A DNA stretch of 64,000 nucleotides from JADLGL01 sp050184415 (GTDB taxonomy: Bacteria; Pseudomonadota; Alphaproteobacteria; Rhizobiales; Kaistiaceae): the NCBI GenBank assembly GCA_050184415.1, contig JBFXAJ010000005.1, positions 84,563 through 148,562 on the forward strand. Reading direction: 5' to 3'. Shown here in pieces: positions 8,212 to 16,098 of the stretch (position 1 is the first letter of the stretch; each line of letters opens with the position of its first letter). A program made the translations under genes and the position numbers. The notes under the pieces were generated by a model that made no database searches, had not been told where the DNA came from, and was given only the letters and a program-made list of their open reading frames with translations.

Positions 8212-9324
8212 TCATCCCCTCGTCCCCCCAAGAAAGTCAGCAATCGCCGCGATCGTCTCTTTGTTCGCCGCCTCGGTGCCGATCGTCATGCGCAGCGCGT
8301 TGGGGAAGCCGTAGGCGCCCATCCGGCGGAGGATGATCCCCCGGTCGAGAAGGAACGCGTCGCAGTCGGCCGCCGTCCGTCCTGCTTCTTCCGGGAAGTG
8401 GATCAGGACGAAATTCCCCACCGAAGGCGTCACCTCGAGGCCGAGCTCGATGAGGGCGGCCGAAACGCGCGGGAGCCAGGTTTCGTTGTGCTCCGCGGCG
8501 CGCGCGAGATGCGCGCGATCCTCGACCGCGGCGATCGCCGCGGCCATCCCCGGCCCGGAGACGTTGAACGGGCTCCGGGCGCGGTTCAGGGCGTCGATGA
8601 TGTGCGCCGGTCCCGTGGCCCAGCCGATCCGGAGGCCGGCCAGCCCGAAGATCTTTGAGAAGGTCCGGGTCATCACGACGTTCTCGGTCGTCAGCGACAG
8701 CTCGAGGCCGCTGTCATAGTCGTTGCGCCGGACATACTCCGCATACGCCGCGTCGAGGACGAGGAGGACGTTGCCGGGAAGGGCGTCGCGGAGACGGAGG
8801 ATGTCGCTCCACGGGATGTAGGTCCCGGTGGGGTTGTTCGGATTGGCGATGAAGACGATGCGCGTGCGCGGGCTCACCGCCGCGAGGATCGCGTCGACGT
8901 CGGTGGTCCGGTCGGTTTCGGGGGCAACGATCGGAAGGCCGCCGGCGGCCATCGTTGCGATCTTGTAGACCAGGAAGCCGTGCTCGCTGTGGATCGCCTC
9001 GTCGCCGGGCGCGAGGAAGCAAGCTGCGAGAAGGTGCAGGAGCTCGTCCGATCCGCAGCCGCAGACGATGCGGTCCGGGTCGATGCCGTGCACCTTGCCG
9101 ATCGCGCGGCGAAGCAGCGTCGACGCGCCGTCGGGGTAGAGGTCGAGGCTGCCGATTTCGGCCTGATAGGCGGCCATGGCCGCCGGGCTCGGACCGAGCG
9201 GCGTCTCGTTGGACGACAGCTTGTGCAGCGTCAGCCCTCCAGTGCCCTTGGCCCTGCCGGGGACGTAGGGGTCGATGTCGAGGATGCCGGGCCGCGGCTC
9301 CGGACGGAGGATGCTTGCACTCAT
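8212..9324 (-). CDS. hisC: Histidinol-phosphate aminotransferase / aromatic aminotransferase
   Basis: PLP-dependent class I/II aminotransferase, 370 residues. NPNNPTG is at 161-167, DAAYAEY at about 191-197, and the PLP lysine is K224 in TRTFSKIFGLAG; LRIGW follows. In this position, between chorismate mutase and prephenate dehydrogenase, HisC-type enzymes commonly also act on aromatic keto acids, so a role in Tyr/Phe synthesis as well as histidine synthesis is a fair inference. The start ATG overlaps the chorismate mutase stop by one base (TGATG), so translation is probably coupled. The palindromic element begins 51 bases after its stop. Confidence 0.92.
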   Translation of the reverse strand: MSASILRPEPRPGILDIDPYVPGRAKGTGGLTLHKLSSNETPLGPSPAAMAAYQAEIGSLDLYPDGASTLLRRAIGKVHGIDPDRIVCGCGSDELLHLLAACFLAPGDEAIHSEHGFLVYKIATMAAGGLPIVAPETDRTTDVDAILAAVSPRTRIVFIANPNNPTGTYIPWSDILRLRDALPGNVLLVLDAAYAEYVRRNDYDSGLELSLTTENVVMTRTFSKIFGLAGLRIGWATGPAHIIDALNRARSPFNVSGPGMAAAIAAVEDRAHLARAAEHNETWLPRVSAALIELGLEVTPSVGNFVLIHFPEEAGRTAADCDAFLLDRGIILRRMGAYGFPNALRMTIGTEAANKETIAAIADFLGGTRG

Positions 9325-10181
9325 CAGACTGATCCGGACCGGAACGGCGAACGGAGCGGGTCGCCGGCCTCGCTGTCGGCGATGCCGCGCGCGATGCCGC
9401 CGATGGGAATGACATCTTCGACGCCGCGGAGGTGGAGGCTGGCCTCGTCATCCCCGGTCGGCAGCGCCACCATGAGCTCCCGGCGGCCATCGGCGCCGTC
9501 GACGGCCGCGAGCACGGCGACATGCCTCTCGGCGCGGAGCTCGGTCTCCCCGGCCGCGGTCGCGGTTGCGGCGAAGACGCGCAGGTCCGGCGGCGTCGGC
9601 TCGGCGAGGAGCGGAGAAATGACGAAGGCCGGCGCTGATGCGGTCCGGCCCCTTTGGTCGATGAACGGGAGGACCGACATGATGCGCGGTCCTTTGGCGT
9701 CGGACAGCCGTCGCCACCACGGATCGCGGTCGGTGGTATCAGCGGGGATGAGCCCGAGGTCGCTGCCCGACGCCGCCACCCGCGACACGACGTCCGCGGC
9801 ACCCGCCGCGGTCACGAACTCCACCGAGAAGCCGAAGACGAAGCGCGCAAGGTCGTGCGTGCCGACCCGGTCCGGCCCGTAGTCGACCACGACGCGGAAC
9901 GGCGCCTGCATGAAGGTGAAGGTCGTGATGATCTCGCGCCAGAGATGCTCGACGGTCTGCAGCGGCAGGGCGCCGCTGTGCCGCGCGACGAGGCGGCGCA
10001 TCATCTCCGCTTCCCGCTGCGGCCGGAATGCGGCGCGGGTTTGCGTGCCCTTGGCCGCGATCAAGGCTTCGATCACCGTGCCACGGTCCATCAGCAGGCG
10101 ATGGATCTCGCCATCGATCTGGTCGATCTTGGCCCGGAGCTCAGCGAGCGTCCGGGCATCGCTCTCGCCGCTTGCGGCCAT
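9324..10181 (-). CDS. Chorismate mutase with extra C-terminal domain
   Basis: The first about 100 residues form an AroQ-type chorismate mutase domain: the long helix LAELRAKIDQIDGEIHRLL, then RAAFRPQREAEMMRRLVARH. This converts chorismate to prephenate. The remaining about 180 residues look like a diverged periplasmic-binding/ACT-like region (segments such as ASGSDLGLIPADT and VAVLAAVDG) of the kind seen in Hyphomicrobiales chorismate mutases; I see no convincing prephenate dehydratase TRF motif. The gene heads the run leading to hisC (1-base overlap) and tyrA, and diverges from metX. Whether the C-terminal domain has a regulatory or catalytic role is unknown. Confidence 0.85.
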   Translation of the reverse strand: MAASGESDARTLAELRAKIDQIDGEIHRLLMDRGTVIEALIAAKGTQTRAAFRPQREAEMMRRLVARHSGALPLQTVEHLWREIITTFTFMQAPFRVVVDYGPDRVGTHDLARFVFGFSVEFVTAAGAADVVSRVAASGSDLGLIPADTTDRDPWWRRLSDAKGPRIMSVLPFIDQRGRTASAPAFVISPLLAEPTPPDLRVFAATATAAGETELRAERHVAVLAAVDGADGRRELMVALPTGDDEASLHLRGVEDVIPIGGIARGIADSEAGDPLRSPFRSGSV

Positions 10182-10272
10182 GGCGGGAATTCACCGGAGA
10201 TTTCGGGATGCTGCGGGGTCCGCAACGGAGCGGCATTCATAGAGAGGCCACCCCCCAAAATCAAAGAAAACG

Positions 10273-10301
10273 TTGACGTACCGGAGGGCCGATCCTACCT
10301 A
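10273..10301 (+). promoter_or_regulatory. Predicted metX promoter
   Basis: TTGACG at 10273-10278, a 17-base spacer, then TACCTA at 10296-10301. Transcription would begin near 10308, leaving a leader of about 38 bases before the metX ATG at 10346. Confidence 0.5.
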
Positions 10302-10322
10302 TCGCGCCCACATTGAGACGAG

Positions 10323-10339
10323 CCGCCGGCAGCCGGCGG
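10323..10339 (+). promoter_or_regulatory. GC hairpin overlapping the metX ribosome-binding region
   Basis: CCGCCGG (10323-10329), loop CAG, CCGGCGG (10333-10339): a perfect 7-base-pair stem that ends 6 bases before the ATG. The only purine-rich bases available as a ribosome-binding site are in its 3' arm, so the hairpin could limit translation. The structure is plain; a regulatory role is inferred. Confidence 0.45.
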
Positions 10340-10345
10340 TGTGCC

Positions 10346-11548
10346 ATGGCCACCCAATCGACAAACGCGCGTCCGGCGGAAAGCACGCGGACCGAGGTTG
10401 CCCGAGCCCGACGCGAGGCCGACACGCCGTCGAGCCCGGTGGTCCAGTTCGGCCCCGACCGGCCGCTGCTCCTCGATTCCGGCGCCCGGCTCGACGCGTT
10501 CCAGATCGCGTACCAGACCTACGGCACCCTCAACGCCGACGGCTCCAATGCGGTGGTGGTCTGCCACGCTCTCACCGGCGACCAGCACGTCGCCAACGTC
10601 CACCCGCTGACCGGCAAGCCGGGCTGGTGGCAACGGATGGTCGGACCGGGCAAGCCGATCGACACCGACCGGTATTTCGTCATCTGCCCGAACGTCATTG
10701 GCGGCTGCATGGGGACCACGGGACCGGCCTCGACCAATCCCGCAACCGGCGAGCCCTACGGGCCCGATCTTCCGCTGGTGACGATCCCGGACATGGTCCG
10801 GGCGCAGGTGATGCTGCTCGACCATCTCGGCATCGGCCAGGCACTGGCGGTCGTCGGCGGCTCGATGGGCGGCATGCAGGTCCTGCAATGGGCGTCGGCC
10901 TATCCGGAACGGGTGTTCTCGGCGATCCCGATCGCTGCGGGCGCAAGGCATTCGTCCCAGAATATCGCCTTCCACGAGGTCGGCCGCCAGGCGGTGATGG
11001 CGGACCCCGAATGGGTCGGCGGACGCTACCTCGCGGCCGGCAGGAGCCCGCGCAAGGGGCTCGCGGTCGCGCGCATGGCCGCGCACATCACCTACATGTC
11101 CGACCGTTCGCTCCATCAGAAGTTCGGCCGCCAGCTCCAGGACCGCGACAAGGCGACCTTCAGCTTCGACGCCGACTTCCAGATCGAGTCGTATCTCCGG
11201 CACCAGGGGGTGACCTTCGTCGAGCGCTTCGACGCCAATTCCTATCTCTACGTGACGCGGGCAATGGACTATTTCGACCTTGCCGCGGACTATGGCGGCC
11301 GGCTCAGCGAGGCCTTCCGCAACACCAAATCGCGGATCTGCGTCGTTTCCTTCACGTCCGACTGGCTGTTCCCGACCTCCGAGAGCAAGGCGGTCGTGCG
11401 CGCCCTCCTGACTTCGGGCGCCTCGGTCAGCTTCGTCGAGATCGAGACCGACGGCGGCCACGACGCGTTCCTCCTCGACGAGCCGGAGCTGTTCGACACC
11501 GTGGCCGGCTTCATCCGCTCGGCCGCCCACGCCAAGGGCGTCCTCTGA
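10346..11548 (+). CDS. metX: Homoserine O-acetyltransferase/succinyltransferase MetX
   Basis: Acylates homoserine in methionine synthesis (alpha/beta-hydrolase fold, cytosolic). In the 400-residue product from the ATG at 10346 the nucleophile is S173 in GGSMGGMQ, with D339 (FTSDWLFP) and H372 (DGGHDAF) completing the triad; the family signature NVIGGCMGTTGP is near residue 118. A TTG at 10313 could start the same frame but adds an Arg-rich tail with no family match. Acetyl- versus succinyl-CoA use cannot be decided by eye. metW follows with a 1-base TGATG overlap; the metXW pair is a standard unit in alphaproteobacteria. Confidence 0.93.
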   Translation: MATQSTNARPAESTRTEVARARREADTPSSPVVQFGPDRPLLLDSGARLDAFQIAYQTYGTLNADGSNAVVVCHALTGDQHVANVHPLTGKPGWWQRMVGPGKPIDTDRYFVICPNVIGGCMGTTGPASTNPATGEPYGPDLPLVTIPDMVRAQVMLLDHLGIGQALAVVGGSMGGMQVLQWASAYPERVFSAIPIAAGARHSSQNIAFHEVGRQAVMADPEWVGGRYLAAGRSPRKGLAVARMAAHITYMSDRSLHQKFGRQLQDRDKATFSFDADFQIESYLRHQGVTFVERFDANSYLYVTRAMDYFDLAADYGGRLSEAFRNTKSRICVVSFTSDWLFPTSESKAVVRALLTSGASVSFVEIETDGGHDAFLLDEPELFDTVAGFIRSAAHAKGVL

Positions 11549-12171
11549 TGGTTGAGGCCGCGGCGCGGAACGGCGTCCGCGCTGATCTTGCGGTCGTCGG
11601 CAACCTCATTCCGCCCGGCGTGCGCGTCCTCGACATCGGCTGCGGCGACGGCTCGCTGCTGAAGTTCCTCGAGGACACCAAGAAGGTTGACGGCCGCGGC
11701 ATCGAGATCAGCCAGAAGGGCGTCAACGAGTGCGTCGCCCGCGGCCTCTCTGTCATCCAGGGCGACGCCGACCGCGACCTCGTGCACTACCCCGACAACG
11801 CCTTCGACTACGTCATCCTCAGCCAGACTCTCCAGGCGACGCACCGGCCCCGCGAGGTGCTGGAGCAAATGATGCGGATCGGGCGCTACGCGGTCGTGTC
11901 GTTCCCGAACTTCGCCCATTGGCGCATCCGGGCGAAGCTCGCCTTCGGCGGCCGGATGCCGGTGACGCGGGACCTGTCCTACTCCTGGTACGACACGCCC
12001 AACATCCACTTCTTCACGCTGCGCGACTTCGTGGAGCTGTGCCGGGAGCTTCGCCTCACCATCGAAGAGGCGTTCGTCCTCAACCGCGACGGCCAGCGGA
12101 TTGCGTTCCGCGGCCCCTGGTGGGTGTGGAACCTGTTCGGCGCGCAGGCGGTCTTCCTGCTGCGGCGTTAG
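11548..12171 (+). CDS. metW: Methionine biosynthesis protein MetW
   Basis: A 207-residue SAM-methyltransferase-like protein of the MetW family. The SAM-binding loop VLDIGCGDG is at 27-35; the MetW-type segments VILSQTLQATHRP and SFPNFAHWRIR follow. MetW works with MetX in methionine synthesis and is often required for its activity. Its ATG shares one base with the metX stop, so production is coupled. It ends 5 bases before the stop of the convergent cyclotransferase-like gene, with no room for a separate terminator. Confidence 0.93.
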   Translation: MVEAAARNGVRADLAVVGNLIPPGVRVLDIGCGDGSLLKFLEDTKKVDGRGIEISQKGVNECVARGLSVIQGDADRDLVHYPDNAFDYVILSQTLQATHRPREVLEQMMRIGRYAVVSFPNFAHWRIRAKLAFGGRMPVTRDLSYSWYDTPNIHFFTLRDFVELCRELRLTIEEAFVLNRDGQRIAFRGPWWVWNLFGAQAVFLLRR

Positions 12172-12176
12172 CTTCC

Positions 12177-12578
12177 TCAGATGGCGAAGGCGCCGCTGCG
12201 CTGCTTGCGGTAGGAGGGCCAGTCACCGCTTTCGATCAGCGGTCGCCCGGCATATAGCCCGGCATAGCGATAGACGAATGCCTCGCCAACGCGGTCGGCG
12301 AGGCTCATCGGTTCGCGGACATAGATCGAGCCGTCGAGATCGCCGGGGTCATAGCCCTCGAAGGCGTCGAGCTCGGCGATGATGCCGTCGTCGACGCAGC
12401 GGAAAAGGTCGCCCTGCACGACGCCTTCGCCGGGAACGTAGCCGGGATAGTCGCCGAGATCGTAGAGCCGGCCATGGAAGGTGCAGGCGCCGACGAAGCG
12501 AAGCCGCGTGGCAAGGTCGAGCTGCAGGAACGCCCGTTCGCCGCGCCGCAGCGTCCCGTAGAAGACGAAGAGCGTCAT
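12177..12578 (-). CDS. AIG2-like gamma-glutamylcyclotransferase-fold protein
   Basis: Small (133 residues) cytosolic protein of the GGCT/AIG2 fold. It starts MTLFVFYGTLRRG, where YGTL is the conserved binding loop, and the ELDAFEGYD segment about 75 residues later carries the Glu expected to be catalytic. Substrate is unknown; relatives act on gamma-glutamyl amines or peptides. The ATG at 12578 is chosen because it places the strand-forming VFYGTL at the usual position; an upstream start would add 12 unrelated residues. The gene is convergent to metW and 54 bases downstream of the sugar dehydrogenase gene on the same strand. Confidence 0.85.
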   Translation of the reverse strand: MTLFVFYGTLRRGERAFLQLDLATRLRFVGACTFHGRLYDLGDYPGYVPGEGVVQGDLFRCVDDGIIAELDAFEGYDPGDLDGSIYVREPMSLADRVGEAFVYRYAGLYAGRPLIESGDWPSYRKQRSGAFAI

Positions 12579-12632
12579 GAGAACTGCTCCGTTGGACAGC
12601 GTCTTTCCACGCATGAAACGGGCCAGCCGCGG

Positions 12633-13730
12633 CTACGCGGGCACGAGGCGCAGGACGTGTCCGGATTCCTCGTCGGTCGCGACAAGGATCGAGCCGTCGG
12701 GCGCGGCGACGACTTCGCGGATGCGGAAGCCGAACTCGCGCAGCATCCGCTCTTCGTGGATGATGGTCTCGCCGTCATGTTCGAGCCGGACGAGGCACGT
12801 CGTCGCGAGGCCGCCGGCGAACAGGCTGCCTTTCCAGCCTGGAAAGGCGTCGCCCTCGTAGAATGCCATGCCCGACGGCGCGATCACCGGCGTCCACTGG
12901 CGCACGGGCGGAACGAAGCCGGGCGCTGACGACTTTCCGGTCCCGACCGGCGTGCCGTCATAGTTGAGGCCGAAGGACACCACGGGCCAGCCGTAATTCG
13001 CGCGCGGGCGCACGATGTTGAGTTCGTCGCCGCCCATCGGGCCGTGCTCGATCTCCCAAAGGGCGCCGCTCTCGGGCTCGATCGCCATCGCCTGGATATT
13101 GCGGTGGCCGAGCGACCAGATTTCCGGCAGCGCCTCCGGCGTGCCGACGAACGGATTGTCATCCGGAACCGATCCGTCCTCGTTGAGACGGACGATCTTG
13201 CCGAGATGGGTGTCGAGCTCCTGCGCCTTGACCCGCGTCCGCTCGGCGAAGCGTTCGCCGAGGCCGACGAAGATGTGGCCGGCGCCGTCGAAGACGATGC
13301 GCGAACCGAAATGATAGGAGCCGGGCAGCCTCGGCTTCTGCGAGAAGATCACCTCGACGTCGGACAGCGAGGTGCGGTCGGCGGCGAGCCGCGCCCGCGC
13401 GACCGCGGTCGCAGCGCCGCCGGGACCGGGCTCGGAGTAGGAGAAGTAGACGAGGGAATTTTCCGCGAAGGCCGGGTGGAGGGCGACGTCGAGGAGTCCG
13501 CCCTGGCCCTTGGCCTGCACCTTGGGCACGCCGCGGAGCGGCTGCGAGACGTTGCCGCTCGTGGTTATCACACGCATCGTGCCGCGCCGTTCGGTGACGA
13601 TCAGCGCGCCGTCGGGCAGCACGTCGATCGCCCATGGGTGGCTCAGGCCACCGGCGACGAGGTCGACCCTGAAGGCTGCCCGTTCCGAGCGCAGCGTCGT
13701 TCCGAAGCGTGGCGGCATGGGCTCCTCCAT
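12633..13730 (-). CDS. PQQ-dependent aldose sugar dehydrogenase-like protein
   Basis: A six-bladed beta-propeller of the soluble glucose/sorbosone dehydrogenase family, like E. coli YliI, which oxidises aldoses with PQQ. Family segments visible in the 365 residues are LSHPWAIDVLPDGALIVTER, GGLLDVALHP, FGSRIVFDGAGHIFVGLGER, LGHRNIQAMA and EHGPMGGDELN, which carry PQQ- and calcium-binding residues. Relatives are periplasmic, but the N-terminus here (MEEPMPPRFGTTLRSERA) lacks a convincing signal peptide, so either the true start is elsewhere or the protein stays inside. No PQQ synthesis genes are in the window. Confidence 0.85.
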   Translation of the reverse strand: MEEPMPPRFGTTLRSERAAFRVDLVAGGLSHPWAIDVLPDGALIVTERRGTMRVITTSGNVSQPLRGVPKVQAKGQGGLLDVALHPAFAENSLVYFSYSEPGPGGAATAVARARLAADRTSLSDVEVIFSQKPRLPGSYHFGSRIVFDGAGHIFVGLGERFAERTRVKAQELDTHLGKIVRLNEDGSVPDDNPFVGTPEALPEIWSLGHRNIQAMAIEPESGALWEIEHGPMGGDELNIVRPRANYGWPVVSFGLNYDGTPVGTGKSSAPGFVPPVRQWTPVIAPSGMAFYEGDAFPGWKGSLFAGGLATTCLVRLEHDGETIIHEERMLREFGFRIREVVAAPDGSILVATDEESGHVLRLVPA

Positions 13731-13807
13731 CAGGGCGGCCGATCCGCCACCTCGGCACTATCGGCGGAAACTCCGACGACGCTAAGGCGACGGTCTTGCG
13801 GTGCGCG

Positions 13808-14560
13808 CTAAAGCGCGGGCCCTGCGTCCCGGTTCCGCATGCGCAGATTGGTGGTCATCGCGGGCTTCAGCGCCGGCGCAGTCCGACGCCGGGAGGAGCG
13901 CGCCTCGACCTTCTGGCGGACCACCTTCGTCGCCTCGACGACGTGAACCCCGGCGAGCCGTGGCCACAGTACGGAGCCGAGGCGCTCCCAGTTGGTCCCG
14001 GCGCGGAGGAGCAGCGGGTTGGCGAGCGGTGGCATGTTGAGCGCGCCCGTCCAGGTGTTGGGCGAGAACATCGCCTCGCGCAGTAGCCCGCCGAGCTGGC
14101 CGCGGCTGAAGGGTCGGCCATGGCCGAATGGCGTCTTTTCCATGCGCGCCCAGATTCCCGCCCGGTTCGGGACCACGACGATGATCCGGCCGCCGGGCGC
14201 GGTGACCCGCCAGATCTCGCGGAGGAGGTCGAGGGCACTGTTCGCGAGTTCCAGGCTGTGGATGAGGAGCACGCGGTCGACCGAGGCGCCCGGGAGCGGC
14301 AGGGCATCGTCGAGGATGAGGGCGCTCGCGTTCGGCTTGCCGCTCGGCCAGTGGATGACCCCGAGCTCGGCGGGCATGAAGGCCAGCCGATAGGCGGCGT
14401 CCTCGCCGAGCTGCACGAGATACGGCACGGGATAGCCGATGCCGAGAATGCGGTCGCCGGCGACCGACGGCCAGAGCGCCTTGATGCGCACGCCAATCAG
14501 GCGGCGGGCGACGATCCCGAGCCGTTCGGCATAGAAGCTCCTGAGGTCCGTCACGTCCAT
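13808..14560 (-). CDS. Class I SAM-dependent methyltransferase, substrate unknown
   Basis: A 250-residue Methyltransf_11-like protein. The usual glycine-rich loop appears as ILGIGYPVPYL (about 38-48) rather than the classic GxGxG, followed by acidic LILDDALPLPGASVD, the motif-IV-like VLLIHSLEL, and the EIWRVTAPGGRIIVVVPN segment that closes the fold. This type is regularly found divergent from gloB in Hyphomicrobiales, as here (93-base divergent gap). The C-terminal 50 residues are basic and low in complexity. No substrate can be assigned; weak SAM-motif conservation leaves room for altered activity. Confidence 0.82.
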   Translation of the reverse strand: MDVTDLRSFYAERLGIVARRLIGVRIKALWPSVAGDRILGIGYPVPYLVQLGEDAAYRLAFMPAELGVIHWPSGKPNASALILDDALPLPGASVDRVLLIHSLELANSALDLLREIWRVTAPGGRIIVVVPNRAGIWARMEKTPFGHGRPFSRGQLGGLLREAMFSPNTWTGALNMPPLANPLLLRAGTNWERLGSVLWPRLAGVHVVEATKVVRQKVEARSSRRRTAPALKPAMTTNLRMRNRDAGPAL

Positions 14561-14653
14561 GGCGCGCCGTTTCTATCATGGGAGCGGCGCTGCGCATTGC
14601 GGGGCGAACAATGCTAGGAACGGCCACGCGCAACCCGGCATTTTCGGCGGACC

Positions 14654-15421
14654 ATGGGCCTTCTCTACGACCTCTTCATCTGCCGGACCGACAATTTCGG
14701 CGTCCTCGTCCATGACGAGGCGACCGGAACGACCGCCGCGATCGATGCGCCGGACGCGGTGGCGATCGAGCAGCGGCTCCGTGCCCGGGGTTGGCACCTC
14801 GGCCTGATCCTGGTCACGCACCGGCACGGCGACCACGTCGCGGGCAACCGCGCCCTGAAGGCCCTGACGGGCTGCACGATCGTCGGCCCCGCGGCCGAGG
14901 CGGACGCGATTCCGGAGATCGACGTGAGATTGGGGGAGGGCGACGAGGTCCGTGTCGGCGAGACCATATTTCATGTGATCGCAACGCCCGGCCACACCGC
15001 CGGACACATCGCCTATTACAGTGCGGATGCGGCCGTCGCCTTCGTCGGCGACACCCTGTTCTCGCTCGGCTGCGGGCGCGTCGAGACCGACATGACGACG
15101 ATGTGGCAATCGCTGCAGAAGATCGGCGCGCTGCCGCGCGAGACCGTGCTCTATTGCGGCCATGAATATACCGAGGCCAATGGTCGGTTCGCCATCACCA
15201 TCGAGCCGAACAATCTCGACCTCGAGGCCCGCATCGCTGAGGTTAGCCGGCTAAGGGCGTCTGGAGGGATGTCGATCCCGACGAGCGTCGGGCAGGAGCT
15301 CGCGACCAACCCGTTCCTCCGATCCGACCGCCCGCGGCTGCGCCGCGCGCTCGGAATGGAGAAGGTCGATCCTGCGGAGATCTTCGCGACGCTGCGGCGG
15401 CGGAAGGATGCGTTCCGATGA
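14654..15421 (+). CDS. gloB: Hydroxyacylglutathione hydrolase (glyoxalase II)
   Basis: Metallo-beta-lactamase-fold enzyme that hydrolyses S-lactoylglutathione, the second step of methylglyoxal detoxification. The 255 residues include the metal-binding THRHGDHVAG (H56, H58, D60, H61), TPGHTAGHIAYY with further metal ligands, FVGDTLFSLGCGR, and GHEYTEANGRFA near the glutathione site. The C-terminal glyoxalase II domain is present, ending LRRRKDAFR. It overlaps the downstream cupin gene by 4 bases (ATGA) and diverges from the methyltransferase gene. Confidence 0.94.
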   Translation: MGLLYDLFICRTDNFGVLVHDEATGTTAAIDAPDAVAIEQRLRARGWHLGLILVTHRHGDHVAGNRALKALTGCTIVGPAAEADAIPEIDVRLGEGDEVRVGETIFHVIATPGHTAGHIAYYSADAAVAFVGDTLFSLGCGRVETDMTTMWQSLQKIGALPRETVLYCGHEYTEANGRFAITIEPNNLDLEARIAEVSRLRASGGMSIPTSVGQELATNPFLRSDRPRLRRALGMEKVDPAEIFATLRRRKDAFR

Positions 15422-15876
15422 CCGCCTCGTCGCTGACCGCCGCCGAGGTGATCGAAATCCTCGGCCTTGCCCAGCATCCGGAGGGCGGGCATTTCCGCGA
15501 GACGTTCCGCGATCCGTTGCCCGCCGATGGCCGCGGCGCATCGACGGCCATCCTCTATCTCCTCTCCGCCGGCGAGCGTTCGGCCTGGCACCGCGTCCAC
15601 GACGCATCCGAGCTCTGGCACTACCACGCCGGTGCGCCTCTCCTCCTTCGGGTCTCCGAGGACGGCGCGACGGTTGCCACGTTCCGCCTCGGAGCTGATC
15701 TCGCCGCCGGCGAGCGGCCGCAGGCGATCGTGCCGCGCAACTGGTGGCAGGCTGCGGAGAGCACCGGGGCCTGGACCCTCGTTGGTTGTACGGTGGCGCC
15801 CGGCTTTGACTTCGCCGCGTTCGAGCTCGCGCCACCCGGTTGGGCGCCGACTTCCCCCAACGGGGTGTCCGAGTAG
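15418..15876 (+). CDS. Cupin_5 / DUF985 family protein
   Basis: A 152-residue single-domain cupin: LTAAEVIEILGLAQHPEGGHFRETF at the N-terminus (read as two segments), the conserved SAWHRVHDASELWHYHAG core and a C-terminal WTLVGCTVAPGFDFAAFELA strand set. The family (DUF985) has no firmly known function; some members are said to resemble sugar-binding epimerase cupins. The ATG overlaps the gloB stop by 4 bases, so the two are translated together; that hints at a linked metabolite but does not prove it. Confidence 0.87.
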   Translation: MTASSLTAAEVIEILGLAQHPEGGHFRETFRDPLPADGRGASTAILYLLSAGERSAWHRVHDASELWHYHAGAPLLLRVSEDGATVATFRLGADLAAGERPQAIVPRNWWQAAESTGAWTLVGCTVAPGFDFAAFELAPPGWAPTSPNGVSE

Positions 15877-15949
15877 CGGCGGGGGGCGGGCGGTCGAGCG
15901 AGGGACGGGCCGATGCCCGGCAGATTTCTGTTGCAAGAAGGCGCCAATT

Positions 15950-15975
15950 TGCCATTCCGTAAGGACGGTATGGCA
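15950..15975. repeat. Imperfect palindrome upstream of the NYN gene
   Basis: TGCCATTCCGT (15950-15960), AAGG, ACGGTATGGCA (15965-15975): 11-base arms with one mismatch. It lies about 125 bases before the ATG at 16099, in a 222-base gap that holds no gene, and could be an operator or an RNA hairpin. Confidence 0.5.
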
Positions 15976-16098
15976 CGCTGGAAATCGCACGGAAGGCGAT
16001 CGCCCCCTCAGCCTTCGTCCGAGCGGTCGCGTACCTGCCCGCACGCCGCAAAAGTGCGCTAGGCTGGCGTACCCAGCGCGGCAGGGTTGAACATTGCC

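Noticed and set aside
10182..10345. SAM-II or other SAM riboswitch upstream of metX
   Set aside because: The conserved SAM-II core with its GCTAAA-type segment is not present, and the predicted leader is too short.
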